The notes under the pieces: generated by a model
What the model was told of the DNA's origin: nothing
What the model saw: the letters and a program-made list of their open reading frames with translations, nothing else
Databases searched by the model: none
Shown: piece after piece, positions 54,492-64,000 of the stretch
How positions within the stretch are numbered: the first letter of the stretch is position 1
Layout of the letters: the number at the start of each line of letters is the position of its first letter
Translations under genes and position numbers: made by a program
Origin: Verrucomicrobiaceae bacterium
Lineage (GTDB): Bacteria; Verrucomicrobiota; Verrucomicrobiia; Verrucomicrobiales; Akkermansiaceae
Direction: 5' to 3'
DNA length: 64,000 bases
Assembly (NCBI GenBank): GCA_027491155.1
Contig: JAIXWR010000035.1
Span: 1 to 64,000, forward strand

Positions 54492-54925
54492 TTCCTCCCC
54501 TCGACCTCCCCGATGTGAACTTCTGGGTCGCACTCACCGATACAACCCATGTGCACCACCGAAGGAGCCTCTCTTACTGGAATTCCGAACGGTCCGAACG
54601 GATCGCCTTCTGCGGCGTCACGAGAAGCGGGCTGCTCCGGGTAATGACCAATCCGAAAGCGATGGCAGGCAAGCCTTTCGACCTGCCGGATGCGTGGAGG
54701 CGCTATCAGCAATTCGCCGATCTTCCAGAGGTGGATTTCCTGCCCGACGGACGGTCATTTGAAGGCCTTATGGCCGGGTGGTGCCGGAGTTCGATCTTTC
54801 CACAACGCCTCTGGACCGACGCCTGGATCGCCGCGCTCGCGCTGGAGCACGGCTGCCGCGTCGTTTCCTTCGACGCCGATTTTGCGAAGTTCCCGGGCCT
54901 CGACTTGCTCCTCCTCCGGCCATGA
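54488..54925 (+). CDS. VapC-like PIN-domain ribonuclease toxin
   Basis: 145 residues from ATG 54488. PIN-domain acidic residues are visible at LPDVNFWVAL (first Asp), in TDAWIAALALEHGCRVVSFD (Asp) and in the final FDADFAKFPGLDLL. The GVTRSGLLRVMTNP segment is typical of the VapC group. It would cut RNA when free of its antitoxin. It is coupled to VapB and lies 98 bases before carA. Confidence 0.85.
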   Translation: MIPPLDLPDVNFWVALTDTTHVHHRRSLSYWNSERSERIAFCGVTRSGLLRVMTNPKAMAGKPFDLPDAWRRYQQFADLPEVDFLPDGRSFEGLMAGWCRSSIFPQRLWTDAWIAALALEHGCRVVSFDADFAKFPGLDLLLLRP

Positions 54926-54959
54926 TTGCGGACGGTCCCGGATTCCGCTTGTGACGCGG

Positions 54960-54987
54960 GGCGGGCCTCCCCTACGTTCCGCCCGCC
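54960..54987 (+). other. Hairpin upstream of carA
   Basis: GGCGGGC (54960-54966) and GCCCGCC (54981-54987) can pair around a 14-base pyrimidine-rich loop, 36 bases before carA. It may be a leader structure or the end of the VapBC transcript; G/C-rich sequence makes chance pairing possible. Confidence 0.3.
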
Positions 54988-55023
54988 GCGCGGATATCCC
55001 TCATTCCGCGGCATTTCGCGCCC

Positions 55024-56163
55024 ATGAAAGCCATCCTTGCCCTTGAAGACGGCCGCCTTTTCGAAGGCCGTGCCTTCGGTGCTTCCGGAACCACCACCGG
55101 GGAAATTTGCTTCAATACCTCGATGACCGGCTACCAGGAGGTCATCACCGACCCCTCCTACCGCGGCCAGATCGTCGCGATGACCTACCCGCAGATCGGC
55201 AATTACGGGGTCACCCCGGAAGACGCCGAGTCCGCCGGCCCGCACGTCCGCGGCTTCGTCATCGGCGAACTCTCGCCCGTCGCCTCCAACTGGCGCTCCC
55301 GCCAAACGCTGCCGGACTACTTCACCGAGCACGGCGTGCTGGGCATCGAGCACGTCGACACCCGCGCCCTGACCAAGCACCTCCGCTCGCTCGGCGCGAT
55401 GCGCGCCTGCCTCACCACCGAGCTTTCCAGCGAAGCCGCCATCGCCACCGCCCAGGCCGCGCCTTCGATGGAAGGCATGGACTACGTGCAGGAGGTCTCA
55501 ACCCCGGCCAACTACCCCTGGGAGGCCGATTCCCGCCGCTTCGCGCTTTCGAACGCCTCGACCGGCCACCTCGAGAACTACCTCGAACTGCCGCCGGTGA
55601 AGCACCGCATCGTCGCCTTCGACTTCGGCATCAAGTGGAACATCCTCCGCCGCCTGCGCCAGGCCGGCTTCGAGGTCGAGGTGCTGAATTCCCGCACCCC
55701 CGCCTCCGAAGTCCTCGCCCGCAATCCCGACGGCATCTTCCTCTCCAACGGCCCCGGCGACCCGGCCGCGCTCGGCTACATCCACGAGGAAATCAAGAAG
55801 CTCATCGGCAAGAAGCCGGTCTTCGGCATCTGCCTCGGCAACCAGATCCTCGGCCACGTCTTCGGCGGCAAGACCTACAAGCTCAAGTTCGGCCACCGCG
55901 GCGGCAACCAGCCGGTCAAGGACCTCCGCTCCGGCCGGATCTCGATCACCTCGCAAAACCATGGCTTCGCGGTGGATCCCGACTCCCTGCCGTCGAACGT
56001 GGAAGTCACCCACATCAACCTGAACGACGACACCGTCGAAGGCATCCGCCACAAGGAAATGCCGGTCTTCTCGGTCCAATATCACCCCGAAGCCGCCCCC
56101 GGCCCGCACGACGCGAGCTACTTCTTCGAGGAGTTCGCCGCGCTGATCGACAGCACGAAATAA
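55024..56163 (+). CDS. carA: Carbamoyl-phosphate synthase small subunit
   Basis: 379 residues. N-terminal small-subunit domain (FGASGTTTGEICFNTSMTGY, VDTRALTKHLRS) and C-terminal class I glutamine amidotransferase with nucleophile C270 in FGICLGNQILGH and the His/Glu pair in YHPEAAPGPHD. It supplies ammonia from glutamine to the large subunit for arginine and pyrimidine synthesis. carB is not adjacent, so the subunits are encoded separately here. Confidence 0.97.
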   Translation: MKAILALEDGRLFEGRAFGASGTTTGEICFNTSMTGYQEVITDPSYRGQIVAMTYPQIGNYGVTPEDAESAGPHVRGFVIGELSPVASNWRSRQTLPDYFTEHGVLGIEHVDTRALTKHLRSLGAMRACLTTELSSEAAIATAQAAPSMEGMDYVQEVSTPANYPWEADSRRFALSNASTGHLENYLELPPVKHRIVAFDFGIKWNILRRLRQAGFEVEVLNSRTPASEVLARNPDGIFLSNGPGDPAALGYIHEEIKKLIGKKPVFGICLGNQILGHVFGGKTYKLKFGHRGGNQPVKDLRSGRISITSQNHGFAVDPDSLPSNVEVTHINLNDDTVEGIRHKEMPVFSVQYHPEAAPGPHDASYFFEEFAALIDSTK

Positions 56164-56202
56164 GCCCTCGCGATCCCCAGCCCATCCTTCTAGATTGACC
56201 CC

Positions 56203-56406
56203 ATGAACGATGTCACCCGCGACCCGGAGATCCTCGGCGGCACTCCCGTGTTCCGCGGGACCCGCGTGCCGGTGAAAACCCTGTTCGACTACCTCATGGG
56301 TGGCGATCGCCTCGCGGAATTCCTCGACGATTTCCCCACCGTGACCGAGGCCCAGGCACTGGCGGTGCTGAAAGCGGCCGAACTCAGCGTCGAAGCTGCC
56401 GCCTGA
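56203..56406 (+). CDS. DUF433 antitoxin-like protein
   Basis: 67 residues matching the DUF433 winged-helix family: DPEILGGTPVFRGTRVPVKT is the family signature, followed by LFDYLMGGDRLAEFLDDFPT. Members commonly sit before DUF5615 PIN-like genes and are regarded as antitoxins. The stop overlaps the start of the next gene by one base. Confidence 0.88.
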   Translation: MNDVTRDPEILGGTPVFRGTRVPVKTLFDYLMGGDRLAEFLDDFPTVTEAQALAVLKAAELSVEAAA

Positions 56407-56732
56407 TGGACGCCGTCGTGATCGATGAGTGCTTGCCGAAGCGCCTTGCCCGATTGCTTCCCGTTCACCCGGTTTTCACGGTTCCTCAGATGGGTCTCGC
56501 GGGATTTCAAAATGGCAAGCTTCTCCAAGCGCTGTCGGGACGATGCAAGGCATTCGTGACCATTGATTCCAACCTCAGCTACCAGCAGAATCTCACCACC
56601 GTCCCCTACGCGATCATCGTCCTCTCGGCGGCGAGCAACCGCATCGAAGACATCGCACCCCTCGCTTCTTCCATCCTGGAGTTTCTCTCCGACCCCGTGC
56701 CGGGCACCGTTCACTTGATCCCATCCGCATAA
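56406..56732 (+). CDS. DUF5615 PIN-like toxin
   Basis: 108 residues. The opening VIDECLPKRLARLL has the first acidic pair of the PIN-like fold, and FVTIDSNLSYQQNL has the second Asp and following conserved helix. This is the usual partner of DUF433 proteins and probably acts as an RNase toxin. It ends 16 bases before purA, so the pair is embedded in a housekeeping run carA - TA - purA - uppS. Confidence 0.8.
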   Translation: MDAVVIDECLPKRLARLLPVHPVFTVPQMGLAGFQNGKLLQALSGRCKAFVTIDSNLSYQQNLTTVPYAIIVLSAASNRIEDIAPLASSILEFLSDPVPGTVHLIPSA

Positions 56733-56748
56733 TCTCCGCCGCATCCGA

Positions 56749-58017
56749 ATGAACACCATCGTCACCGGTCTCCAGTGGGGAGACGAAGGCAAGGGCAAGA
56801 TCGTCGATTACCTGACCGAGACCGCCGACGTCGTCGTGCGCGGCCAGGGCGGCAACAACGCCGGCCACACCGTCATCGCCAAGGGCGTCCGCTACATCCT
56901 CAACCTGCTGCCCTCCGGCATCCTCTGGGACGGCAAGACCAACATCATCGGCAACGGCGTCGTCGTCGACCCGATCGGCCTGGTCGCGGAGATCGAACGC
57001 AACGAAAGCCAGGGCGTCGCCATCACGCCGGACAAGCTGCTCATTTCCGACCGCGCCCACGTGGTTTTCCCCTTCCACCGCGAGCTCGATGCCGCCCGCG
57101 AGATCTCCCTCGGCGACCAGAAGATCGGCACCACCAAGCGCGGCATCGGGCCGACCTATGCCGACAAGGTGAACCGCTGCGGCCTGCGCATTGCCGACCT
57201 GCTCGACCGTCCCTTCGCCGAAGCCCGCATCGCCCACCGCGTCGCGGAAGTGAACGAAGTGCTCGCGAAATACGAACTGCCGCAATTCACCGCGGAGCAG
57301 GTCGCGGAGGAAATCTACACCGCCTTCGAGCGACTCCGCCCGCACGTCGCTAACACCATCCCGGTCCTCCACCATGCCTGGAAGTCCGGCAAGACCATCC
57401 TCTTCGAAGGCGCGCAGGGCACCCTGCTCGATGTCGATTTCGGCACCTACCCCTTCGTCACCTCGTCGAACACCACCTCAGGCGGCGCCTGCACCGGCTC
57501 CGGCCTGCCGCCGGTCGCCATCCAGCGCGTCATTGGCGTTTGCAAGGCCTACACCACCCGCGTCGGCAGCGGCTGGTTCCCCACCGTCGATGAAGGACTT
57601 TCCGAATACCTCCACGGCCTCGGCCGCGAGTTCGGCGTCGTTTCCGGCCGCCCGCGCGGCTGCGGCTGGCTGGACACCGTGCTGCTTCGCTTCGCCTGCA
57701 TGGTCAACGGCGTGACCGGCCTGGCCGTCACCAATGTCGACGGCCTCGACAATTACGAGACCCTTCGTATTTGCACCGGCTACGAGATCGATGGCGTCGT
57801 CCACGAGCTCCCGCCCGCCGGCCGCGGCGAATGGGACCGCGCGACCCCGGTTTACGAAACCCTGCCAGGCTGGCAGACCGACACCACCGGCACCACCCGC
57901 TTCGAGGACCTGCCGGCCAACGCCAAGGCCTACCTCCAGCGCCTCTCCGAACTGTGCGGCGCGCCGCTCGCCTTCGTCGGTGTCGGCCCTGACCGCGCGC
58001 AGACGCTGGTCGTCTGA
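56749..58017 (+). CDS. purA: Adenylosuccinate synthetase
   Basis: 422 residues. GTP-dependent ligation of IMP and aspartate in AMP synthesis. Motifs: GLQWGDEGKGKIVDYL at the N terminus (catalytic Asp), GNNAGHTV (catalytic His), GTTKRGIGPTYADK, FEGAQGTLLDVDFGTYPFVT and VGSGWFPT. Length is normal. It is the third function in a same-strand run with carA and uppS. Confidence 0.97.
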   Translation: MNTIVTGLQWGDEGKGKIVDYLTETADVVVRGQGGNNAGHTVIAKGVRYILNLLPSGILWDGKTNIIGNGVVVDPIGLVAEIERNESQGVAITPDKLLISDRAHVVFPFHRELDAAREISLGDQKIGTTKRGIGPTYADKVNRCGLRIADLLDRPFAEARIAHRVAEVNEVLAKYELPQFTAEQVAEEIYTAFERLRPHVANTIPVLHHAWKSGKTILFEGAQGTLLDVDFGTYPFVTSSNTTSGGACTGSGLPPVAIQRVIGVCKAYTTRVGSGWFPTVDEGLSEYLHGLGREFGVVSGRPRGCGWLDTVLLRFACMVNGVTGLAVTNVDGLDNYETLRICTGYEIDGVVHELPPAGRGEWDRATPVYETLPGWQTDTTGTTRFEDLPANAKAYLQRLSELCGAPLAFVGVGPDRAQTLVV

Positions 58018-58034
58018 AAATTCACGCTGCCTTC

Positions 58035-58781
58035 ATGCCCACTTCGTCGCCACTCCCCAGCCTCGGCCGCGACATGAGCGACACCTCCATTCCCCGCCAC
58101 ATCGCCATCATCATGGATGGCAACGGCCGTTGGGCGAAGGAACGCGGCCTGCCCCGCCGCGACGGCCACCGCGCCGGCGCCGAGTCGGTCCGCGAGTGCG
58201 TGGAAGCCTGCAAGGAGCTCGGCGTCGAATACCTCACGCTCTACGCCTTCTCCTCCGAAAACTGGAACCGCCCCGCCGCCGAGGTCACCGCGCTGATGCT
58301 TCTGCTCGAGCGCTTCCTCGAGGAAAAGGCGGACGAGTTGATGAAGCAGAACGTCCGCCTGCGCGCCATCGGCCACCTCGACCGCCTGCCGGAGAAGACC
58401 CGCCGCAAGCTCGACCAGGCGATCGCCCGCACCGCCGGCAACACCTCGCTGACCCTTGTCCTCGCCCTGTCCTACGGCTCGCGCGAGGAGATCGTCGAAG
58501 CCGCCCGCTCGCTCGCCGCCGATGCCGCCGCGGGCAAGCTCGACCCGAAATCCATCGACGCCGCCGCCTTCGCCTCGCGCCTCTACACCGCCGACATCCC
58601 CGACCCCGACCTTCTCGTCCGCACCTCCGGCGAGCTGCGCGTGTCGAACTTCCTGCTCTGGCAGATCAGCTACGCGGAGATCGTCATCTTCAAGAAGTTC
58701 TGGCCCGACTTCCACCAGGCCGACCTCTTCGAAGCCGCGCAGGAATACGCCCGCCGCCACCGCCGCTTCGGCGCGCTGTAG
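58035..58781 (+). CDS. uppS: Isoprenyl transferase (undecaprenyl diphosphate synthase family)
   Basis: 248 residues; an internal ATG at 58074 is an alternative start and is nearer the conserved region. Cis-prenyltransferase signatures: IAIIMDGNGRWAKERG with the catalytic Asp, RDGHRAGAESVRE, YAFSSENWNRP and LLVRTSGELRVSNFLLWQ. It makes the lipid carrier for peptidoglycan and surface polymers. Its TAG stop lies within the left arm of a REP-like element (58778-58896). Confidence 0.95.
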   Translation: MPTSSPLPSLGRDMSDTSIPRHIAIIMDGNGRWAKERGLPRRDGHRAGAESVRECVEACKELGVEYLTLYAFSSENWNRPAAEVTALMLLLERFLEEKADELMKQNVRLRAIGHLDRLPEKTRRKLDQAIARTAGNTSLTLVLALSYGSREEIVEAARSLAADAAAGKLDPKSIDAAAFASRLYTADIPDPDLLVRTSGELRVSNFLLWQISYAEIVIFKKFWPDFHQADLFEAAQEYARRHRRFGAL

Positions 58782-58896
58782 CGGCGGTCTATGACCGACG
58801 CACTTTGTAAACGAAGCGACCTCGTGGCGCGCTCCAACGCTTCCGGCCGGAACCGCCAACCCGCCATAACCAGCGACGGTCGTAGACCGACGCTAC
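58778..58896. repeat. Pair of inverted REP-like elements (BIME-like) after uppS
   Basis: The 24-base arms 58778-58801 and 58873-58896 are reverse complements with 3 mismatches. Each is a hairpin (stem CGGTC, 3-base loop TAT or TAC, GACCG) with a GTAG foot: GTAG at 58778-58781 and CTAC at 58893-58896. The left GTAG includes the TAG stop of uppS. In addition AACCGCCAACCCGC occurs at 58851 and again at 58913. Nothing else is seen in the 251-base gap before 59033. Confidence 0.75.
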
Positions 58897-59032
58897 ATCC
58901 GGAGCTGGAGCAAACCGCCAACCCGCGGCTTCGTGCAAGGTCAGCGGCAGTCATGGACAGCCCCCCTCAAAACCCTGACGCACCCGCCGCTTGCTCTTCC
59001 TGAATCCTTGACGACACTCTGCTCCGCAGCAC

Positions 59033-60451
<1,419 letters not shown>

Positions 60452-60503
60452 CCCGGCCGACTCGCCGCTGGCCATCCGCCCCGCCCCGCGCTAGCTTCCC
60501 CGC

Positions 60504-63080
60504 ATGTTCCGCCGCTTCCTGCTCGCCCTGCCCCTGGCGACCCTGCTCAGCGCCGGGGCCGCGGCAGCTCCGGCCGGACCGCCGGTCTATCGGGAAGGGC
60601 TCGACGCCCTCTCCGCGCGGCTTTGGGAAGTCGCCGCCGCCCGCTTCGAAGCTGCCCTGGCGCTGCCCGACCTCGACCCGAAGGCCCGCCCCGACATCCT
60701 GCTGCGCCTCGCCGAAGCCCGCATCCGCAACGGCGAACCGGAAGTCGCGCTGAAAACGCTGGCCGATCCCGCCCTGGCCAAGCACCCGGAGCTCCCCTTC
60801 TGGCAAGCCCAGGCCCACGCCGCGGCCGGCCGCTTCAACGAGGCGCTCGCCTTGCTCGACGACACCACCACCGCCTCCAGCGCCCCGCATTTCCGCGAGG
60901 CCCTCTTCACCCGCGCCGCCCTCAGGCAAGCGCTGGGCGACCTGTCCGGCGCGGTGGATGCCCTGGCCGTCCTGACCAAGGATCGCGACGCCGCCACCGC
61001 CCTCCGCGCCCGGCTCCAGACCGCGGAGATCCTGCTCGACCTCGGCGATGCCGAAAAGGCCCTGACCGCCACCCCGCCGCCGACCGCCCGGATGACCCCG
61101 GTGCAGGCCGTGAAGGCCGACCTGCTGCGGGCCCGCGCCCAGTTGGAAAAGGGCGAGCACAATGCCGCCGCCAGCATCTTCGCCGCCCTCCTGCAAAAGG
61201 AAGACCCCGCTTTCAAGGCGGTCCAGCACGAGGCCGCCGTCGGCCTCGCCCGCGCCCAACTCGCCGCCGGCAACCGCGAGGCCGCCACCGACGGACTGCT
61301 CGCGTTCATCGAACAACAGCGCAGCTCGCCGCGGATCGGCCAGGCCTTTCCCTGGCTCCTCCAGTGCCTGCCCGAACCGCTGACCGCCGACGACGTCATC
61401 CTGACCCGCCTCCGCGAGTGGTGCCCGCCGCCTCCGCTGCCTTCGCCGATCGGCATCGCCAACGGCAACGGCGCGAGCTCGGTCTGGCCGGCTCCGCCCG
61501 CGGCGCCGGACGAACTCGGCACGCAGGCGCTCTTCCACCTCGCCCTCGGCCTCCGCCGCCAGGGATCCGCGGAGTCCCGGTCGCTCGCCCGCCAGGCGCT
61601 GGCCCGCCTCCGCATGGAGTTCCCGCAGCATCCGCTGGCAGAGCGGGCCTTGCTGGAAGTCAGCCGCTGGGACCTGGCCGACGGCCGCAAGGAACAGGCC
61701 GCCGCGGCGCTCGAAGCGCTCGATGGCAGCAGCAGCGCACCCACCCTGCGGGCCGAGGCCTCGCTCTCCGCCGCCTTCGCCGCCTTCAAGGCCGGCGAGC
61801 TGGAGCTGGCCGCCGGGGAACTGGAAAAGGCCGCCGCCCTGCTCGATGGCGACGCTCGTCGCGACGTCTCGCTGAACCTTGCGGTCACCCGGCTCGTCAC
61901 CGGCAACCTGCCGGGCTTCGAATCCCTGGCCAAAGCGGAGTCCAAGGACGTCGCGCTGGCGATCGATCTCGCCCTCGAGCGCGCCCTCTTCCTCACCGGC
62001 CGCCGCGATCCGTCCGCCCTGGCCGCGCTCGACCGCTTCATCCTCGACCACCCCTCGCACCCGCGCCTGGCCGAAGCCCGCCTCGCCGCCGCCCACGCCG
62101 CGCTCGAGTCCGCCCCGCCGGACGCCGCTTTCGCCAAGGCCCTGCTCGACAGCCTTTCGCCCGAACAGGCCGCCGCCCTGCCGCCCGCCCCGCTCGCCCT
62201 CGCCCGCATCCGGCTGGCCACCCGCGAGAAGCGCCCCGCCGATGCCGCCGCGCTGGCCGATGCCTTCCTCAAGCAGTTCCCGCAGGATCCCCGGGCCCCG
62301 GAGATCCAGTTCGAACTCGGCCAGGCCCGCTTTGCCAACGGCGACTACAACCAGGCGCGCCTCGAAATGGAAAAGCTGGCCACCGCCTCGCCCGACGGCC
62401 CCTTCGCCCCGGCCGCCCTGCTGATGGCCGCCAAGTCCGCCGTGCTGGTCGCCACCCCGGAATCCAAGACGGAAAGCCTCGCCCTCTTCGACCGCATCAT
62501 CGCGCAGAAAGGCTCCTTCGCCGACATCGCCCGCCTCGAGAAAGCGCGGGTGCTCGACCATGCCGCCGCGGCGAAGGAATTGCTGCCGTGGTTCCAGTCG
62601 ATGAAGAAGGACCACCCGCTGCGCCTGATCGCCGGCTTCGACCTTTGCGACGCGCTCTACAATAGCGCCGGTGCCGAGATCCCGCCCTTGGAGCAGGCCC
62701 TCGCCATCTACCGCGAAATGCTCGACGGCGTCGCGGCGGAATCGCCCGACCGCTTCAAGATCCAGTACTTCATCGGCCGCGTGCTCGAACAACTGCCCGA
62801 CCCGAAGAACCCGACGCAAAAGCGGCTCACCGAGGCGCTGGACGTTTATTTCTCCGTCCTCGAGGCCGCCGGCAGGCAGGCACCGGCCGACTGGCAGTGG
62901 GTCGACAAGTGCGGCGTCCGCGCCCGCACCCTGCTTGAGAACGCCCAGCGCTGGGAGGCCGCCATCGCCATCGCCGTGCAGCATTCCAAGCTGCACAGCA
63001 CCACCGACCTGGCCCGCGACGCCGCCGAACGCGCCAACACGCTCAAGCTCGAGCAGATGATCTACGACGAGCGCGAGTGA
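60504..63080 (+). CDS. Secreted tetratricopeptide-repeat protein
   Basis: 858 residues with a signal peptide (MFRRFLLALPLATLLSAGAAA). The rest is nearly all helical repeats of TPR type, for example RLWEVAAARFEAALALPDLD, AARFNEALALLDD-like units, and AELQFELGQARFANGDYNQA-like units near 590-620. It resembles the long periplasmic TPR proteins that cap or scaffold envelope complexes (BamD- or YbgF-like arrays on a larger scale). No partner is identified; it follows the NtrC regulator by 52 bases and converges on the TM2 gene with a 4-base gap. Confidence 0.8.
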   Translation: MFRRFLLALPLATLLSAGAAAAPAGPPVYREGLDALSARLWEVAAARFEAALALPDLDPKARPDILLRLAEARIRNGEPEVALKTLADPALAKHPELPFWQAQAHAAAGRFNEALALLDDTTTASSAPHFREALFTRAALRQALGDLSGAVDALAVLTKDRDAATALRARLQTAEILLDLGDAEKALTATPPPTARMTPVQAVKADLLRARAQLEKGEHNAAASIFAALLQKEDPAFKAVQHEAAVGLARAQLAAGNREAATDGLLAFIEQQRSSPRIGQAFPWLLQCLPEPLTADDVILTRLREWCPPPPLPSPIGIANGNGASSVWPAPPAAPDELGTQALFHLALGLRRQGSAESRSLARQALARLRMEFPQHPLAERALLEVSRWDLADGRKEQAAAALEALDGSSSAPTLRAEASLSAAFAAFKAGELELAAGELEKAAALLDGDARRDVSLNLAVTRLVTGNLPGFESLAKAESKDVALAIDLALERALFLTGRRDPSALAALDRFILDHPSHPRLAEARLAAAHAALESAPPDAAFAKALLDSLSPEQAAALPPAPLALARIRLATREKRPADAAALADAFLKQFPQDPRAPEIQFELGQARFANGDYNQARLEMEKLATASPDGPFAPAALLMAAKSAVLVATPESKTESLALFDRIIAQKGSFADIARLEKARVLDHAAAAKELLPWFQSMKKDHPLRLIAGFDLCDALYNSAGAEIPPLEQALAIYREMLDGVAAESPDRFKIQYFIGRVLEQLPDPKNPTQKRLTEALDVYFSVLEAAGRQAPADWQWVDKCGVRARTLLENAQRWEAAIAIAVQHSKLHSTTDLARDAAERANTLKLEQMIYDERE

Positions 63081-63084
63081 CGTT

Positions 63085-63480
63085 TCAGCCCGCCGAGTTC
63101 CGCTCGTCGATCTGGCCGTTCAGCGTGCAGAAGTCGTAGAGCCAGCCGATCCCGACCAGTCCGCCGGTGAACAGCCACAGCAATCCGGTCCAGATCTTGC
63201 CCATGTAGAAGCGGTGGATGCCCAGCGGCCCGATGAAGGTCTGCAAGAGCCACGCCACCGAGTAATCGACCGGCCCTTTCGCATACTTCCGCGAGGCCGT
63301 GCGCTCCATCCCGGGAATCAGGAACAGGTCGACGATCCAGCCGATCCCTAACAGCCCGAGCGTGAAGAACCAGATCGTCCCGGAAACCGGCCGCCCGAAG
63401 TAGAAGCGGTGAGCGCCGAAAAAGCCGAAGATCCAGAGGAGGTAACCGACCGCCTTGCTATGGGTTTGGGGAGTTTGCAT
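63085..63480 (-). CDS. Protein with two TM2 domains
   Basis: 131 residues from ATG 63480. Two copies of the TM2 module, each a pair of helices joined by a short turn: GAHRFYFGRPVSGTIWFFTL with LGLLGIGWIVDLFLIPG, and GIHRFYMGKIWTGLLWLFTG with GLVGIGWLYDFCTL. Bacterial TM2 proteins are small inner-membrane proteins of unknown role. It lies 69 bases downstream of the truncated pseudopilin gene on the same strand. Confidence 0.88.
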   Translation of the reverse strand: MQTPQTHSKAVGYLLWIFGFFGAHRFYFGRPVSGTIWFFTLGLLGIGWIVDLFLIPGMERTASRKYAKGPVDYSVAWLLQTFIGPLGIHRFYMGKIWTGLLWLFTGGLVGIGWLYDFCTLNGQIDERNSAG

Positions 63481-63549
63481 GCCGCCTGGCAGCATCTCCG
63501 GATTTGCGCCCGCTGCCATGGAAATTCCGGGGCCGGATTGGAGTGCTGC

Positions 63550-64000
63550 TTACCTCGGCTTCGGCGGAGCGGGAATCGCCACCGCTTTCGAAAGGTCCAT
63601 GGCCTTCAGGGCGGCCTCGGACTCTATCGTGGTGGAGCCATCGACCCTCAGGATCATCCACTTGCCATCGATCTCCGGCGAAATGAGCACCGGCGCGTTA
63701 GGATGGCTGCCGGTCGACATCCCGGGGAAATACAGCCAGTCGCCTTTGCACAGCTTGCCGACGGCGAGCATTCGGTCGACATCCGGCAGCAGATCCGCCG
63801 CTTCGAGTTGATCCAACACGCGCACCCCGGTCAGCCCCGCAAACTTCGCTTCTTCCGCGGCAAGTTCATCGGAAGGAAACGTGCCGTATTCTTCCTCGAA
63901 CCGAAACAGCGCCTCCCCGATCTGCCCGACATTGCTCATGCTCTCCACCCGCTCCGCCTGTATCTTGCTTTTCATGATCACCGGCGTGGCCAGCCCGGCG
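63550..64000 (-). CDS. Type II secretion/type IV pilin-like pseudopilin, 5' end outside window
   Basis: The minus-strand frame is open to the window edge, so the prepilin leader is missing. Visible is the end of the hydrophobic pilin helix (AGLATPVIMKSK), then the charged helix QAERVESMSNVGQIGEALFR and FEEEYGTFPSDELA, a pattern typical of verrucomicrobial GspG-like pseudopilins. A beta-rich C-terminal half follows, ending in a Pro-rich tail. It would be assembled into a pseudopilus after cleavage by a prepilin peptidase. It may cooperate with the cassette A pseudopilins of the window; that is an inference. Confidence 0.75.
   Translation of the reverse strand, partial: AGLATPVIMKSKIQAERVESMSNVGQIGEALFRFEEEYGTFPSDELAAEEAKFAGLTGVRVLDQLEAADLLPDVDRMLAVGKLCKGDWLYFPGMSTGSHPNAPVLISPEIDGKWMILRVDGSTTIESEAALKAMDLSKAVAIPAPPKPR

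Noticed and set aside
58791-59003. Small open frame between uppS and the NtrC regulator
   Set aside because: It runs through the inverted REP-like repeats, has no ribosome site and no recognisable protein pattern.

Overview
The window is G/C-rich, densely coded bacterial chromosome that most likely belongs to a Verrucomicrobiota member (Verrucomicrobiales/Luteolibacter-like). That placement is inferred from gene content: two very large Verru_Chthon cassette A type proteins, a DUF1501 protein followed by a pre-peptidase-C-domain protein, a PVC-type CxxCH membrane dehydrogenase, a Planctomycete-type cytochrome/LRR protein, several Ser/Thr kinases beside ECF sigma factors, and a NPYQAP-type membrane protein. 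No rRNA or tRNA gene, CRISPR array or complete insertion sequence was seen. No gene-free stretch reaches 300 bases.

Layout. 0-0.3 kb: tail of a REP-associated tyrosine transposase (RAYT). 0.35-2.7 kb: tonB-exbB-exbD plus a membrane coiled-coil gene (minus strand). 2.8-8.5 kb: UvrD-family helicase, an HxRRGD glycosyltransferase, a tandem NIPSNAP protein, an orphan integrase-arm-like small protein and a cystathionine gamma-synthase-like enzyme. 8.8-19.9 kb: a plus-strand surface/secretion block in which a two-gene module (giant GspK/PilX-like pseudopilin plus a small secreted partner) occurs twice around a subtilase and a C39-like cysteine peptidase. Both giant genes carry the same nonamer 48 bases before the ATG. 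19.9-23.4 kb: squalene/phytoene synthase behind a probable membrane pseudokinase. 23.5-31.5 kb: DUF1501/PPC pair convergent with PVC cytochrome genes. 31.6-35.6 kb: overlapping operon ECF sigma - Ser/Thr kinase with a sulfatase-modifying-factor domain - OsmC.

35.8-40.2 kb: an unknown coiled-coil pair, a DEAD-box helicase, a ParDE-like toxin-antitoxin pair, ruvC and lipB. 41.0-47.9 kb: one 2317-residue secreted protein with a secretin-N-type (STN-like) region embedded in it and a 54-bp REP-type palindrome inserted in frame. 48.0-50.7 kb: FabZ-like dehydratase, ECF sigma factor and Ser/Thr kinase. 50.8-54.2 kb: cytochrome P450, ThrE-type exporter, acyltransferase. 54.2-58.8 kb: VapBC and DUF433/DUF5615 pairs interleaved with carA, purA and uppS. 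59.0-64.0 kb: an NtrC-type regulator, a TPR protein, a double TM2 protein and a truncated pseudopilin.

Themes. The envelope and secretion machinery is prominent (TonB, cassette A proteins, proteases, giant STN-containing protein, pseudopilin). Regulation leans on kinase/sigma-factor pairs. Small GTAG/GGAG-footed hairpins are scattered at gene ends, matching the presence of a RAYT. The most novel-looking items are the duplicated giant-pseudopilin module with its shared upstream box, the in-frame REP insertion and the STN-like region nested inside the giant protein.
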